Origin: Tamarix chinensis
Taxonomy: Eukaryota; Streptophyta; Magnoliopsida; Caryophyllales; Tamaricaceae
Length of the DNA stretch: 64,000 nt
Assembly (NCBI GenBank): GCA_030549775.1
Contig: CM060175.1
Location: 12,112,455-12,176,454 of the forward strand
Direction of reading: 5' to 3'
The notes beneath the pieces were generated by a model that saw only the letters and a list, made by a program, of their open reading frames with translations, was not told the DNA's origin and did not search any database. This document shows positions 48,562-61,368 of the stretch, one piece after another (positions within the stretch are counted from its first letter, which is position 1; each line of letters begins with the position of its first letter). The translations under genes were made by a program, and so were the position numbers.

Positions 48562-50880
48562 AGATTGTTGATTGATAAATTGAAAGATTTATCGGTGGCA
48601 AGAGTGGACACACAATATGTTCTTGAGATTCAATTATTTAAAATGTGTGTTACATTGGTATGAACTATTAATGATTTTCCCTCTCGATCATATCTCTTAG
48701 GATGGACTAGGCAAGGTATCTTGTGTACCCTAGTTGTAATAAAGACACTCCATCAGTTAGATTGAGAGGTACATAGGATATATTGGACATAGATGATTTC
48801 TTCCAAATAATCATCCAATGCAAAAAGCAAATTATTTAATGGTAAGGTTGAGAAAGAATTCCTCCTAAAAAGTTTTTGCCTGCTGATATCTTGATGTAGT
48901 TAAGCTATGTATAAGATCACACATTTAGGAAATATTTTGGCAAGAGAAACAGACACATTGATGAATTGAAATGGAAAAAGAAAAGAATATTATATGACTT
49001 ACCATATTTGCCTACACTTTTGCTAAAACATAATTTAGATATCATGCATATCGAGAAGAATGTTTCTTCTAATTTGATCAAGACTTTACTTGGTATTGCT
49101 GATTCAAAGGACACCGATAATGGGAGACGTGAATTAGAAGATATGAACATTAGGCATGATATGCATCCTTATTATGATGAGAATAAGTTAATCTACTGAA
49201 TATACACTTTCATCACATGATAAAGCAACATTCCTCAACCTTTTTAGGGATGTGAAGTGTTCTGATGGTTTTGTTGGTAATTTGAGGAAGAATGTTCTCA
49301 ATACTAGATTGAGCAGATTGAATTCACATGACCATCATATCATAATGCAACATTTTTTACTGGTGGGTGTGCATTTGTTTTTAAATAAGCAAATAAATGA
49401 CATAATTATCGAGCTAAGTAACTTCTTCACTCAAGGAACCTTCACATGGTAGATTTGGAGAAAACAAAAGAGCATATTGTTCTTATCTTGTGTGAGATGG
49501 AATGCATATCTCCTCCATTATTTTTCAATGTCATGGTTCACTTATTAATTAACTTACATGAAGAATCAATACTCGGTGGACTAGTTCATAGGAGATGGAT
49601 GTATCCCATTAAAAGAAAGTTAAAGGACTTGAAGGAGTATCTATAGAATCGTGCTTGGCCAGAAGGTTCTATTGCTGAAGGTTTCATAGCCGATGAAGCA
49701 TTAAGTTTTTATTCTATATATTTAAAAGGTGTTGAGACTAAGTTCAACAAGCTATATAGAAATGTAGATGCAATTGTGTAGAAGCATTAGCTACCGGTTT
49801 TTCAATCTCAAGCTAGCTCTATTGGTAAGAAGACACATGTGAGTATAACAAATAGAGTTAAGAAAGACACTCAGTAGTATGTTTTGAAAAATTATCCACA
49901 AATATTTGGAGTAAGTGTATTATAATATTCTCTTATTTATCATAGTATTATATATAAGTACATGGTAAAAATGCATTTTTATAGTGAACAAAAGGATGAT
50001 ATTCAATGACATAGGGGCGGTGCCAATTTGAAAGAAGTACAAAAGAAAGAATTTCCATCTTGGTTCTATTGAAAGGTAATTATTTTTAGTGATAACAATT
50101 AAAACCTTACGATAATTCTTTATTAGGTTTATTATATTATTAATATTTTAAAACACATAACAATAATAGATGTACGAGTTACATGAAATGAGATCACCTG
50201 AATGCACAAATTAGTTGTTTTCCTTGGCATTTGGAGCATTTTATATGGTTCTTTCTTATTCAATTTACACAATTAATGGAGTTAAATTCTCAACGTATGT
50301 TATAGATCAAAAGAGAAAAACACAAAATAATGATGTATGTGTATTAGGTGAGGGCAGTGACAAGTTCTATGGACAATTAATTAAGATCATAAAACTATCT
50401 TACTTGTCCAAGTGTTATGTAGTTTTATTTAAATGCAAGTGGTTTGATAGTGATCTTAGAAAGAAAATAATTGTGCGTAAGAACTAACTTACAAGTGTGT
50501 ATACTATGGCTGAGTGGTACAAGGATGACCAATATATTCTTAGAACTCAAGCAAAGCAATTTTGGTATGCAGATGACTTGTACAAAAACCCAAATTGTAA
50601 ATTTATATGGGAATTCAATCATCAAAACATATAGGACTTAGATGATTACGTTATTGACAACATACATATGGTTATTGATGTTGAATCAAGTGGCATTAAC
50701 TTCAATTTTGATATCAAAGACCGTGATAACATAAATGTTGTACATGTTGGTGCTAATAGTGCCATGGCCAACAATGGTGAGGAATATGACATGAGATACT
50801 TTATAATTGAAGATAATAATGTGGAATAAGAATTTTTGGATGGAGAAAATCAAGGATAATTTATTGATAGCTATAACATT
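48562..50880 (+). pseudogene. CACTA transposase (Tnp2-like with DUF4218 and DUF4216 regions)
   Basis: DDE-type transposase of plant CACTA elements. In order: LLIDKLKDLS, KMCVTLV*TINDFPS (Trp codon now a stop), LGWTRQG, CNKDTPSVRL (Cys-containing segment), GHR/D*FLPNNHP, then KWKKKRILYDLPYLP and KHNLDIMHIEKNVSSNLIKT near 49005-49080, the hallmark of the family. NSHDHHIIMQHFLLVGVH, IELSNFFTQ, ILCEMECISPPLFFNVMVHL, RRWMYPIKRKLKDLKEYL and NRAWPEGSIAEGFIADEA follow (DUF4218 type). Two probable introns lie at about 49912-49982 and 50075-50170. YTINGVKFSTY and LSYLSKCYVVLFKCKWFD (DUF4216) end the readable part. Stops and shifts are frequent. Confidence 0.85.
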
Positions 50881-51029
50881 TATGATTATGATTAGTAATT
50901 GTTTAATAAGTTGAGTTTTGTGCTAATATTTATGATTCTGTTCAATGTTATGCACTTTATTTATTTATATGTATCATCATAATATGTATTTTCTATATAT
51001 CAAAATATTTGATAGTTTCTATAGTTTCT

Positions 51030-52570
51030 ATATGGCTATTGTTGTCGTCCGATGTCATGGTGGCGATGGTGATGGACGTGATCCATTGTGTCTTCCCAGA
51101 TTACGCTATGGGTGTCAAAACTCAAAAGGTATAAAACTTGGTCCATTACATTTGATTTCATCACAATTACCTTAAGAATTTTATTATTTCAATGACAAAA
51201 TTGTATATGCATGTTTCAGGTCCTAGGAGGAGGGATAGAGAAAGAAATAGGGATAGGATGATGTTGGAGGAGTTTGAGAGAAGAGGTTAGAAAATTTTGA
51301 AGGTGGACTTTGATTTTCAAGCAAACACTCTAAATGTGATAGTTCGCATAGTAAATGCTTTATTAGATGTGTTGAGATTAAGAGTGGGACCAAGATACCA
51401 CCATGTTATAAAATGTGGTCACATGTCCCTCTAGGGAATAAGGTGAAAATCCTCCCAGAAGTTGAGGTAAAGTTCATTTTTTATCTTTTTCAATTAAATT
51501 ATAAAATAAAAATTATACAATGTCCAACTTATGGTTGTATATAGATGTAGAATTATTTTTATTTAGCTCCATGGAGGAAAAATCCTTCATGACCTAGAAT
51601 TGAAATATGTCTTGATCGAATGATGGCTAATCAATACAACGATAAAAAAATGTGATCATAAGAAGGATTGGTAGGAATACAATAATTACAAGCCTTTTTT
51701 TTCAAACTAGATGTGTGGCAAAGGTATATCGAGATTTGGACTTAAGAGGATGTAAAGATAATATTAAATTTTGGTATAACGATTGAATAAAATGACATAT
51801 GAAGAACATAACCAAAATTACTATTTTATTCATGAAGGCTTTGGTAGAAAAAGTGTTGCTGATAAGGAAAAAGAAACCACTTCTTCTTATCATGGTACAC
51901 ATTCTTTGTCATAATATCGCTACAAGAAGGTATTTTTGGGTTTTTCATTCTTTATTTATTTTTTATCATGTAATGTTGTGTAATATGTTAACTTTTCTCT
52001 TATGTATAGACTAATCTAAAGAAAATAAATTGTTACTTATCATGGAGACATACAAAGAAATACATTTCAAAAATAACAAATGAGTCACTTCCCAAGCTAA
52101 AGAAATTTTTTAAGTTTGCTATATGTAAATAATTACAATATATATTAACAACATTTCTTATAATATGTCTAACTTTTACTTATATGTGTAGAACAATATG
52201 CTATGAAGATGAGATGATACCTTACCCCAAATTACTTCTTGTAGTTTTGATGATCCTACACCTTCTGAAATTGATGAAGAACCAATACTGGAGGAGGTCT
52301 TAGGTATTCATTCGAGGCATAGAAAAGGTGTAGGATGAAGGTTTGTAGGGGAGGGCTTAAGTTGTGTTGCTTCTTACAAGAGTTGGATGTGAGCTGATTT
52401 TGTTCAAGAACAACAATGAAAATCTCTAGTAGAGCAAAATTAAAAAGAAATGAGCAAGATTATATCCCGCAAACAAACAAATTTTGAGCATCAAGAAGAA
52501 GAATTAAGATAAATAACGACTTTTATGGCTGCATGGTCTCAAGGTCATCCACCTCCGCAATCATATTAAG
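51030..52570 (+). pseudogene. second CACTA gene remnant (TnpA / Ptta-En-Spm-like), weak
   Basis: Downstream of the transposase in the same orientation, as in other CACTA elements. Readable pieces are DRMMANQYNDKK near 51615, a basic segment NQNYYFIHEGFGRKSVADKE near 51810-51870, PTPSEIDEEPILEEVLG near 52250-52305, and a glutamine/glutamate-rich end with ITTFMAAWSQGHPPPQSY near 52510-52570. This layout fits the plant transposase family associated with En/Spm, but no single motif is decisive. Exon borders are not resolved. Confidence 0.4.
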
Positions 52571-52779
52571 ATCAAGATAAGTTTTAGGTTTTATATTACT
52601 ATTGACATGTCAAATGTAATACCAATATGTTTGGTTTGTAAATTATTTTTATATAACAATATTTGTGTTTAAAATCAATTATTTAGTAAGTATTATTGAT
52701 AAGTCAAATATTTGTAGGTTTTTCATTTTCTTTCATATTTTCAATAGGGAAATATTAATGATAAATTGTTAGTAATGAC

Positions 52780-53267
52780 TATTTTAATAGTAATAGAGCT
52801 CGAATAAATCATTTATTATCTTCGGTATTAAACCTTAATACCAACAATAAATTTTTGGTAATAAGGAAGAAAATTCATTTATTGTCATCGGTATTAAGGA
52901 AGAAAAATGGTCAATGTTAAGACAAAATCATCAGTAATAAGGTTTTTAAATTATTTTTTTTTCAAATTTAAACTTTATATCATCAATGTTTAAGTTTAAT
53001 ACTGTCAATAAATCATTGGTATTAAATGTAATAATTTTTTCCATTTATACTTAATCGTCAGTATTATGTCTAACTCTGATGAAGAAATCATCAGTATTTT
53101 ACCTTAATATCAACGATAAAGTTATCATCGGTAATAAGCTTATTACCAATCCACTTATACCGACAATTTAATACCAACAAATGATCATTGGTAATATTTA
53201 TTACGGATGAACACGTTCTTAATTTTGATGATATAAATCACTGGTATTTACCCATATTCTTGTTGTG
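52780..53267. repeat. CACTA 3' subterminal repeats and terminal inverted repeat
   Basis: Words of the type ATCGGTATTAA, CAACGATAAA, TCATTGGTAAT and ACCAATCCAC are repeated in both orientations about every 30-50 bp. The final bases TTCTTGTTGTG (to 53267) are the inverted terminus. In known CACTA elements such repeats bind TnpA-like proteins; here this is inference. Confidence 0.75.
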
Positions 53268-53334
53268 AATAAAATGAGAAAATAGCTTAAATTAGGAATA
53301 ATAACCCTAGAGCTAGGGTTATTATTATATATAT

Positions 53335-53815
53335 ATATAAGGCGTTGGAGTTAGATCCTAATTTTTAGATATGTTGCTAATAATAACATTTTATGATTGT
53401 GTACTAAATTTGACGGCTATGTGAGTTTTATGGAAAAAGTTATGCTTAATTTGTGAAATTATGGTTTAGTAGGGCTTTATTGATAGTAACCATAGATGTA
53501 CGATTGTTATCGCATGTATAAGAGACATTACAGCCAGGCCTTGTATATATTGTCAATAATCATATTTTAGGATGGTGCATTAAATGTGGTGGTTAAATGT
53601 GAATTATAAGATAAGTTATGCCCACCTTGTGAAACTAGGCTTTCGTAGAGGTAAGGCTATTATCACATATGTAAAATGTTAGAATTAGACCTTAATTTTC
53701 ATATATGTTTTCAATAATGATATTTTATAATTTTGTACTAAATTTTATGGCTAAATGAGAATTATAGGTGGAGTTGTGCTCACCTTGTGGAACTAAAGTT
53801 TTTTTAAGGGAAATA
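53335..53815 (+). repeat. three tandem units of about 160 bp
   Basis: Units start near 53340, 53511 and 53675. Shared words include GTTAGATCCTAATTTT / GTTAGAATTAGACCTTAATTTT, ATATGTTGCTAATAATAACATTTTATGATTGTGTACTAAATTT (in shorter variants), and TTATGC.CACCTTGTGAAACTA. Identity is moderate. Confidence 0.7.
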
Positions 53816-53989
53816 TGACATTTTCCCTTAGGGAATGTTATGATATTCATGTGATTGTGTGTTATGTGTTTTAAATAATCAAGTTAAGTTTGTAATATGC
53901 TCTTAAATATTTTTATTTGTGTATGTGTGATGATATTGAGATAAAAAATAATGGATAATACATTAATTACTTAAAGTGAAAAACTATAT

Positions 53990-54560
53990 GAGTCAAACCC
54001 AACGTGTTGTGTCCATTCCACCAGATGATAATAGTGGCTCATGAACATTCTCTCTTAAGTGGTGATTCATATTGTTCTATCAGTTTAAGAATAGTAGACA
54101 AAAGTGTGTTGCCTTAGTATATGTTAGGTCCATTTCACTAGATAATAATAGTGGTTCAAGAGCATTTAATCTTGAGAGGTGCTTCAATTTGTTCTTCCGG
54201 ATTAAAAGAAGTGGGGTACTTGCACTCAATGTAAATAAGAATATGATCTTGAGTTAAATAGGAGTGAATAATATATTATTATCCAAAGTGATAGATCAAA
54301 TAATTTAAGACTGGTTGTACCTATCCGTTCTACGGATGTGCATAGTGACTATTATATTTTTTCCCTAGGGTTGTAGCAGTTTGTTCCACTAGAACAAAAA
54401 AGTGGACATGAGTGTTTTTCCTAGAGTTATACTAGTCTGTTCTACTAGATAAGAATAGTGCCTAGAATAATTTTGCTATAGAATTATACCAGTCCATTCC
54501 ACCAAACGAGAATAATGGATATGAGTGTTTTGCTCTAAGATTGTATATTATTGATATTAT
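53990..54560 (+). repeat. diverged hairpin-motif tandem array
   Basis: About six to eight units of the form TCCATTCCACCAGATGATAATAGTGG, alternating with CTCTCTTAAGTGGTG-type sequence. The CCAC ... ATAATAGTGG core is the same as at 41685-42025. Two variants have lost one arm. Confidence 0.7.
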
Positions 54561-55084
54561 TCTACTTGTTAAGAATAGTGATGTCTTTAACTCAATGTGA
54601 ATAAAAAATGGATTGCGGTTATATCTAATAATGGAATTCTAATTCACTTCTCTTACATTGTATCATGTTTTATTGATATGCATGCTTATTATTCTATATG
54701 ACCCTATGCATTCTACGTAATTTGCTACAATTGTGCTATTATTTTACTTAGTACGTATTGTGTCGATCATCCTTTTTATGGGTGTTATTCATTTTCACGA
54801 GTAAATACCACCTTATTTTGTAGGCGGTGGTTGATTGCTACTCTTAATGTGCATGCCTTTGGTAAGTGCATATTCGAATTGGTATAGGTTATGGCTATCC
54901 ATATATCTCTATCTTTCTATGAACTCTTAGTCCTTTATTTTTATTATATATGTTACACACTCTTTGTTTCATATCTTATACCATTGTAGAATCATGTGCT
55001 TCCCACTCCTAATTTCTAGGTATGATATTACTTTTTCATTACACCCAATATAGACTATGTATAAGTGGGGTTGTTCCTATTATC

Positions 55085-55332
55085 CTATATTTGCTTATCT
55101 AATGGGGTATCCGAAGCGATCTGATCTGAAAAAGAAAATAGCCGATTCAATTTTTTAAAAAATCAAATATCCGATCCGGTCAATGAAAAATTAAACAAAC
55201 TAAATATCCGATCCGACAAATACAAATAATATTTGATCCTAAGAAAAATATTTATAGATTTTTTTTATAATTCTTTATTATATATATGATTATATATAAA
55301 TAAATATAGATCTGTGTGTGTGTGTATGTATG

Positions 55333-55389
<57 letters not shown>

Positions 55390-55812
55390 TACTTACTTGA
55401 TTTAGTATTTGGGCCAAAATTTAATATATTTAAAATTATATTTTTAATATAATCCCCTTTTAAATCTAATAGAACCCAATTAGATCTTTTAATATAGCAA
55501 CTTTAATTTGAGTTTTAATATCGGATATTTATTAAGTAAGTCGGGTATTTGCTAAACGAATCGGATATTTGCTCAGTAGATCGGATAATATCAAATATAT
55601 TTGTGATTTGGTGGTTTTTTATATTTAAAATTTTATTCAAAAAATATCGATTATATTTGATATCCAATCTAAAAATTTAAATATCCAATCTTTCGAATAT
55701 TCAAAATGTCAAATCAAATATCAAAATTTATTTTCAGATATCTAAAATTTCGGATATCCGACAATCAGATATCTGAAATATCGAATATTTGAACCATAAA
55801 TAATCATAGGTA
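55085..55812. repeat. ATCCGATCC-rich interspersed repeat, likely non-autonomous DNA element
   Basis: Both ends are dense in ATCCGATCC, GGATATTTG and ATCGGATA words in opposite orientations, around an AT-rich centre with a TA microsatellite. It interrupts the LTR end at 55931. Exact termini and target-site duplication were not found. Confidence 0.4.
55313..55384. repeat. (GT)n(GTAT)n(TA)n microsatellite
   Basis: Direct observation: GTGTGTGT, then GTAT units, then more than 20 TA dinucleotides. Confidence 0.95.
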
Positions 55813-55931
55813 TAAGGAGTGTATTTTCTATATTGGATATAACGTATCACCTTTACATTTTGTATTTTGCTTTCCACAAATATTTTTTTTTAAAATGAAT
55901 TTTTTAATTATTAAAATTTGATGGTGTAACA

Positions 55932-57379
55932 ATTTTATTCGCAGTATTAGTGATTATACTTCTAAGTGGTCGAGGATGATGTAGATCTTGTATGTAAAAT
56001 AGAAGATTTTTACTATTACTTCTAATAATCCAACAGACATGATGTTAAAGGATCTTGCATCAGTAAAGTTCAAACATTATTTCATCTTAGTTGGCATATG
56101 CAATTCGTAAGTACAAGTTAGTACTTAATGGAGTTGGAGCGATACTGACCGAATGTGATAGATTAAGTTCAAACTAAGATGGAGATTTTTTATGCGGCTT
56201 GAATTTATTTGCCATTTTTTTTTTTGTAGAGATGATCATTCTTTGCCTTCTATTTATATTGATATTATTAATGTTGATAGATAACCATACTTTGTGTAAG
56301 GTGATTTTTTTTTTTTGTAGCATATATTGTTTAGCATAAAAGCGAGTGTGTATAAATACCTCATCAATTGTTTTTTTAACTCGTCCCAATTTTAAATTCA
56401 ATTCAAATGTCAAAAAGAAATAAAAGGATCCAAATTCTTTAGGAAATCTTGTGATAGATCAGAAATCTTGGCGAATTCTTTTTTCATAAAAAGGATTCTC
56501 GTTTCGTTACAAGTGTTTTATTCTATCAAATGTTATATATCATAAACGTGTTTTCATAACAAAATATAGTGGGAATAAGCGGGAATAAAAATCAATGATG
56601 TGGCTACTGGCTACGCCATCTGGCAAGGAAGCATACGGCAAACCTTAGGTGCCTCCTTGACGGGAGAATTACCCTTCTACCCTCGTTGGCAGGCTTGGTT
56701 TGAAAAAAGAAAAAGAAAAAGAAAAAGAAAATGGTCCCTAGCTACTGTATTCCAACCATAATAATAAAAATCGAACCCACCATCAAACAAGAATCATAAT
56801 TAGGTTATTTTTTTAATAATCAGATAAGTAATTTAAATTAATATTATATACAAAATATATAATATATCAAAATTAATCTACAAGTAAGTCTAACTACCTC
56901 TATATCAATCTAACCGATTATTTTCTTAAATAGTTTGATCTCTTGGTTGATTTCGATCGATTTTAATCTCTTAAAAATTAGTATATAAAATCTAAATATT
57001 GAAATGATTGATTTGTCGATGGAACGATTGGGTCTGATTTTATGAACAATAATTTCAACCCTTCGTTATCTGGAATAACTAATAATTTAGCGAGCTTGTT
57101 TTTCACATAAATACAAGTAGCTAACACCAAAAGCTATAGTGCAAAACAGAAACCAATATTAATTATGTGAGTCTGATGTAAATCATAGTGCTGATTATCT
57201 ATGAATAATTGGTTCAAAGTATGACGAGGGGCATGCACCCACTACAAAATCCTCCCCACGAATTAAGCCCCTATTCGTTTGCCGACACGCTGAGCTAGGA
57301 CTTCCACTTTTATTCATTATTATATACTTTACCCAATAATGATGATAATAATAATAATAATACAAGCATAACATCTCGC
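55932..57379. other. anonymous DNA, no gene supported
   Basis: 56590-56700 is of more balanced composition (GGCTACGCCATCTGGCAAGG) and may be unique sequence. An (AAAAAG)n run lies at 56707-56731. No open frame shows a recognisable domain. Confidence 0.25.
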
Positions 57380-57721
57380 TAGGGTGACACTTGGAGGACT
57401 TGACTCTTCGAGGACTTGACTCTTCGACACCAAAAAAGTCGAGTGGAATTGACTCAACTATTTCTAGGTTTAAGCTCGGTTTGTTTGAGTTTAAAATAAG
57501 ATTTGAGTTCAATTCATTTAACTAGATGGACAAGTAAGTCGATCTCACAAGCTAAAATTAAAAAATAAATCGAATATTACTTTTTTAATTCGAACTTGAC
57601 TTATTTAATAAAAGAATCTAAAAATATGGTTCGAACTTGGTTCATTTAATCAAATAAATGAGTCGGACCGAACTTTTAATGAGTCAAATACTGAACTGAT
57701 TTATCTTATTTATACCTCCTA
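57380..57721. mobile_element. possible hAT-type MITE, 342 bp
   Basis: Left end TAGGGTGACACTTGGAGG, right end read inward TAGGAGGTATAAATAAG. The interior has TTGAGTTCAATTCA / CGAACTTGGTTCA-type words in style similar to the element at 26378-26929. The flanking 8 bp (CATCTCGC and CACAGGAT) do not match, so the borders are tentative. Confidence 0.35.
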
Positions 57722-58989
57722 CACAGGATACCATGCATGCCTGCGTGTCTAGTTGTAACACCTTACCATTAACGACACTCATATGTCATTTTTCATTTGG
57801 AAACATTCCCTAAACGTTTTTTTATTTTGAAAAATTTTTTATATTAAAATTAGTAATGATAATTCATTTTTTTTAAAAAGTTATTAATATTTTATATTAA
57901 TTAATATATTTAGTAATTTTTTAATTTTTTTTCTTAATTTTAATAGATTTAGTCTATTTTTTTTATAAATATATATATATATATATATAATTTTTTTTAT
58001 CATTTCCTTCTATTTCTATTTTCTATTTTTTTTATTAAAAAAATCTACATTTCTCCTCATTCTCATTTATTCGTCTCATATCCGTTTCGTACAACACTAC
58101 TCTTCACTTACTAATGACAGGTTCCAGCGAAGCTTACCAGGGTGATCGTAATTTGATCGGCAGCTTCAGCTTCCTATAGAGAAAGACAGACATCGTCCTG
58201 GTTATCTGAACACATTGATGATTGGTTCTGATAACGATCATAAGCTAAAAATAAATGCTGCATATCGTGCATGTGGTCTTGCTGCGCAGACAATTATTGT
58301 TATTATTATTCTCTTCTTTCCGTGGCCGTCGGATGAGTAAGAAAAATCCTGTCTGTAATTTTTTAGTGACAAGTGACGTACATTCTGGCAGGCCCCAGCG
58401 GGTTTGGACCATCTCCACTAGACGAAAGCTATTGAACCCTCCGGCAGCTGTTAGAATTCTCACGCATGTCGTTTTTGTGATGGAAAGTTGTGATTGCATC
58501 AGAAAATACTTTATTTAATTACTTGTTCGTTTATTAAAGGACAAGGAGAAAGGAAGTAAGTGGAAGAAGTATATGCAATGCAACAAGGAGGAGGCTTTGG
58601 ATGTACTACTACCTCATCTCTACCAAATTAATTAAATTATAATCCTCAATTCAGGGGAAAGAACTTCACTTCACATTTAAAAAAAAAATAATAATAATAA
58701 TTATGTTTATTACTTGTATTAATTGTCAGAAGAGCAGCCGTTCATCCGCATCCATCCCTTCTGGTTTGCCTTTGCTTTGTCATGTCCGTTTGTGCCCTTT
58801 TAATTTGTCAGGAAATTAGTTGAGGATTGTATAGAAGAGAACTGCGAATTACTCGTGTTAATCGGCAGAACGGAAAGTGGTAAATAATCCCTGGGGTTCT
58901 TGGTTTGATCCCGAACTTCAAATGTGAGGGGTACATCCGGCGAAGGCTAACCCCATATCGGATGATCCACAGGAAATCATTTGTTCCGC
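57722..58989. other. anonymous DNA, possibly low-copy
   Basis: 57830-58080 is T-rich. 58110-58520 and 58730-58990 are more balanced and contain open frames on both strands (58255-58518 plus, 58245-58499 minus) with no recognisable product. It could hold eroded host sequence; I call no gene. Confidence 0.25.
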
Positions 58990-60235
58990 CCAAAAATTTA
59001 TAAATTATGAATCCAAAACCTATAATTTATTTGATCCAATCCGATCCAACATCCAACTGAAACTAGTGTCATCCGAAAAATTATAAATATGAAATAAACT
59101 CGACCAAATCCGATATTTATAAGAAATCCGATATAGCTAGAAAACTTAAAATTTAAAAATATCTCACCGGAAATTTTTAATAAAATTATAATTTTTGAAT
59201 ATTATTTTACAATATATACTTCTTTTATTTATAGGTAAAAGATAAAAACATATACACGTTTCATTAGAGATGCCCAAATTATCTAAAGTAGTAGGCTTGT
59301 TATACATTGGTAAATCAAGTTGGTGTTTCTACTACAGCAAAAGACAAGGCTTAAAAAAAGTTTTTTAAAGACTTCTTTTTATTAACTTATTTTTTCTAAT
59401 GTGATATGATTTGATTGAAAAAGATATAATTTTTATTAAAAAAAAAGTTATTATTACTATTTTACTATGATTAATGTCATAACTAATATTTTTCTATTAG
59501 TGCTCTCACTATTCTTATAAATCTGGGATATCGTTTGGTTGAAAAGAATAGGCCCTAACAAAAGCTTACTCATCAAGAGTAGTTTGTATCTTATGCCAAC
59601 ATTATTCTAGAGAAGCCTCAAGGAGCAATACAATCAACAAAGAAAGTCAGCTTACAGTATATGGTGTCATAATATTAAAATAATACTTAAACCTCAAATA
59701 AATTACAAGTTATAGCTTAAAAGAATAAAAAAGTAAACAATTCAACTGAAAAAACTTTTAAATTTAAAATGTCGATAACAAATTTATAATACTTCCAAAG
59801 ATAAAATAATGATAATTTTTTTAAAGGTATGATTTTGATATAATTAAATTTAAAGAATAAAATAAATTAAAATGACCATATTTGAACTAATTAGACATGA
59901 TGTATATTAAAATGGAAAAAATAACACGAACATAATTGAAATCTAAAATGATCCAAATATGATTTGAAAAATAAAAAAAATCCAAACTTATTTGAATCCG
60001 ACTTACACTTGAACCAAAAATAAAAGAATTCAAATATATTCAAATCCAAGTCCATACACTCTTAACCTACCTCGACCCATTATAAGAAAATAATCCAAAT
60101 TTATCTAATTTTAAAGATATCCGAATTAAATTTGATCCGGTAAAATAATTCTAATTTATCTAAAATCAAAATAATCTAATTATTATATGATCCCAAAAGA
60201 ATCTGATCTGATTTGTTCTATTCTTAGCTCTAGTA
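58990..60235 (+). repeat. diverged interspersed repeat, uninterrupted copy
   Basis: About 1.25 kb. Its left part matches 17820-19027 and its right part 25770-26369. Its start carries TTTGATCCAATCCGATCCAAC and its end ATTTGATCCGGT and AGAATCTGATCTGATTTG. It serves as the reference that shows the other copy was split. Class not established. Confidence 0.6.
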
Positions 60236-60357
60236 ATAGCTATGGTCATAGAGGGGATAGATAGAGAGAGATGGACCAGAGGAGAGAGAAAATGAATTGA
60301 TGATGTGGTGAGCATTTTGGTGTTGAAAAGTTCTGATTCTAGAAGATTATGTGAGTA

Positions 60358-60521
60358 CTGGATGAGGTTTGGTCTAGTGGTAAAGGCTAATTCTTGTGTA
60401 CTAAAGGTCTCAAGTTTAAATCTCTCTCCTCCTTTCTCGGTGTTGTAACACTTATGATATCGCTAACTATATGGTGATTTATATTTACCTTTACAGACCC
60501 CCTATGAATAAAAAAAAAGAT
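60358..60521 (+). mobile_element. tRNA-derived SINE, about 164 bp
   Basis: The head has an A box (TTTGGTCTAGTGGTAAAGGC) and, about 35 bp later, a B box-like GTCTCAAGTTTAAATCTC, both typical of plant SINEs. The body ends in an A-rich tail (TAAAAAAAAAGAT). It is flanked by GATTATGTGAGTA (60345-60357) and GATTATGTAAGTA (60522-60534), a 13 bp target-site duplication with one difference. Confidence 0.8.
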
Positions 60522-60648
60522 GATTATGTAAGTAAACACATATTAATTGATGAGAAGCTTTTAAAAGAGATAACACGTGTCCTTATCTTGTAAACTATTA
60601 GATCCTCCATTTTTTTTTTCAAACAAGGGAGAGGAGTTGAACCGCTAG

Positions 60649-61368
60649 TAGAGGTGGCAATTGGGTTGGACTTGTCGGGTAGGATTGGGTTTGGTTTTAC
60701 GTTGTTTTGGTTTTTGGTAAATTTAATAGATTAGATTAGGTCTGGGCCGACCTAGTTTATATTTAGGTAATTTTTGGTTTAGGTTAATTTAACAGATTTG
60801 GTTGTTAGGTTAACATGATGGATTGAGTCTTTTTAAAATTTGATGGATTGAGTTAAATTTGAACCTAGCTAATCTCGAATAAAATCACTTTGAATTTAAG
60901 TTATTGGCCTCTTGAGCAAGCACTACGTATAACTTCATGTAAGTATATAATTAAACATATGCTAAAAATATGTTAGTAATTGCTACTTATTTATATAATA
61001 TTATGATATTTTAATGTTGTATTTTTGTGTAGAAAATTTATAAAATTATAATATTGTTGGTGAATAAAGATGTCTACAATTAAAGTAAAAAAATAAGTAA
61101 AATATATAAAACAATATATTTTTTTAAAGATTTAAGTGAATAATAAAATATTTATAATTTTTATTATTATCATAAGTAGTTAATATTAAATTTGATCTTG
61201 CAATTGGGTTGATGACAAGTTTGATCTGATTCATGGAGAGTCACAAGTTAGATTCAGAATAATTATATTCAAATCAATTTGGATATATAAATATCTTAGA
61301 TTATATTAGGTTAGATTTTGCTTAGATCAAGTCGAATTAGACTTGTCAATTAACTTTTGACAACTCTA
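60649..61368. mobile_element. hAT-type MITE, about 720 bp
   Basis: Left end TAGAGGTGGCAATTGGG, right end read inward TAGAGTTGTCAAAAGTT, the TAGnGnTGNCAA terminus seen in many plant hAT elements. Subterminal words are TGGATTGAGT and TTAGGTTAGATT. The flanking 8 bp (ACCGCTAG and TTCACAAA) do not match, so either the site has diverged or the borders are slightly off. Confidence 0.5.

Larger units (their letters stand above)
48562..53267 (+). mobile_element. CACTA (En/Spm-type) transposon, 5' truncated
   Basis: Contains a degraded Tnp2-like transposase (48562-50880), a second, weaker gene remnant (51030-52570), subterminal repeats (52780-53240) and a right terminus. Read inward, the terminus is CACAACAAGAATATGGG, one base from the usual CACTACAAGAA, ending at 53267. 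No left terminal repeat exists: the left edge joins the gypsy integrase. The body is therefore a remnant created by deletion or recombination. Confidence 0.8.
53268..55931 (+). repeat. 3' part of another long LTR
   Basis: Carries a three-unit tandem repeat, the diverged hairpin array and, near its end, TATTGGATATAACGTATCACC and ATTTGATGGTGTAACA (55931). These parallel the order TATTAGATATGGCGGTAACA ... GGGAATGTTACA of the LTR end at 17681. An ATCCGATCC-rich insertion (about 55085-55812) interrupts it. The 5' part would have been lost or lies beyond the CACTA element. Confidence 0.5.

Noticed and set aside
58245..58518. Complementary open frames on both strands
   Set aside because: Neither has a recognisable domain, plausible start context or neighbours; left as anonymous DNA.
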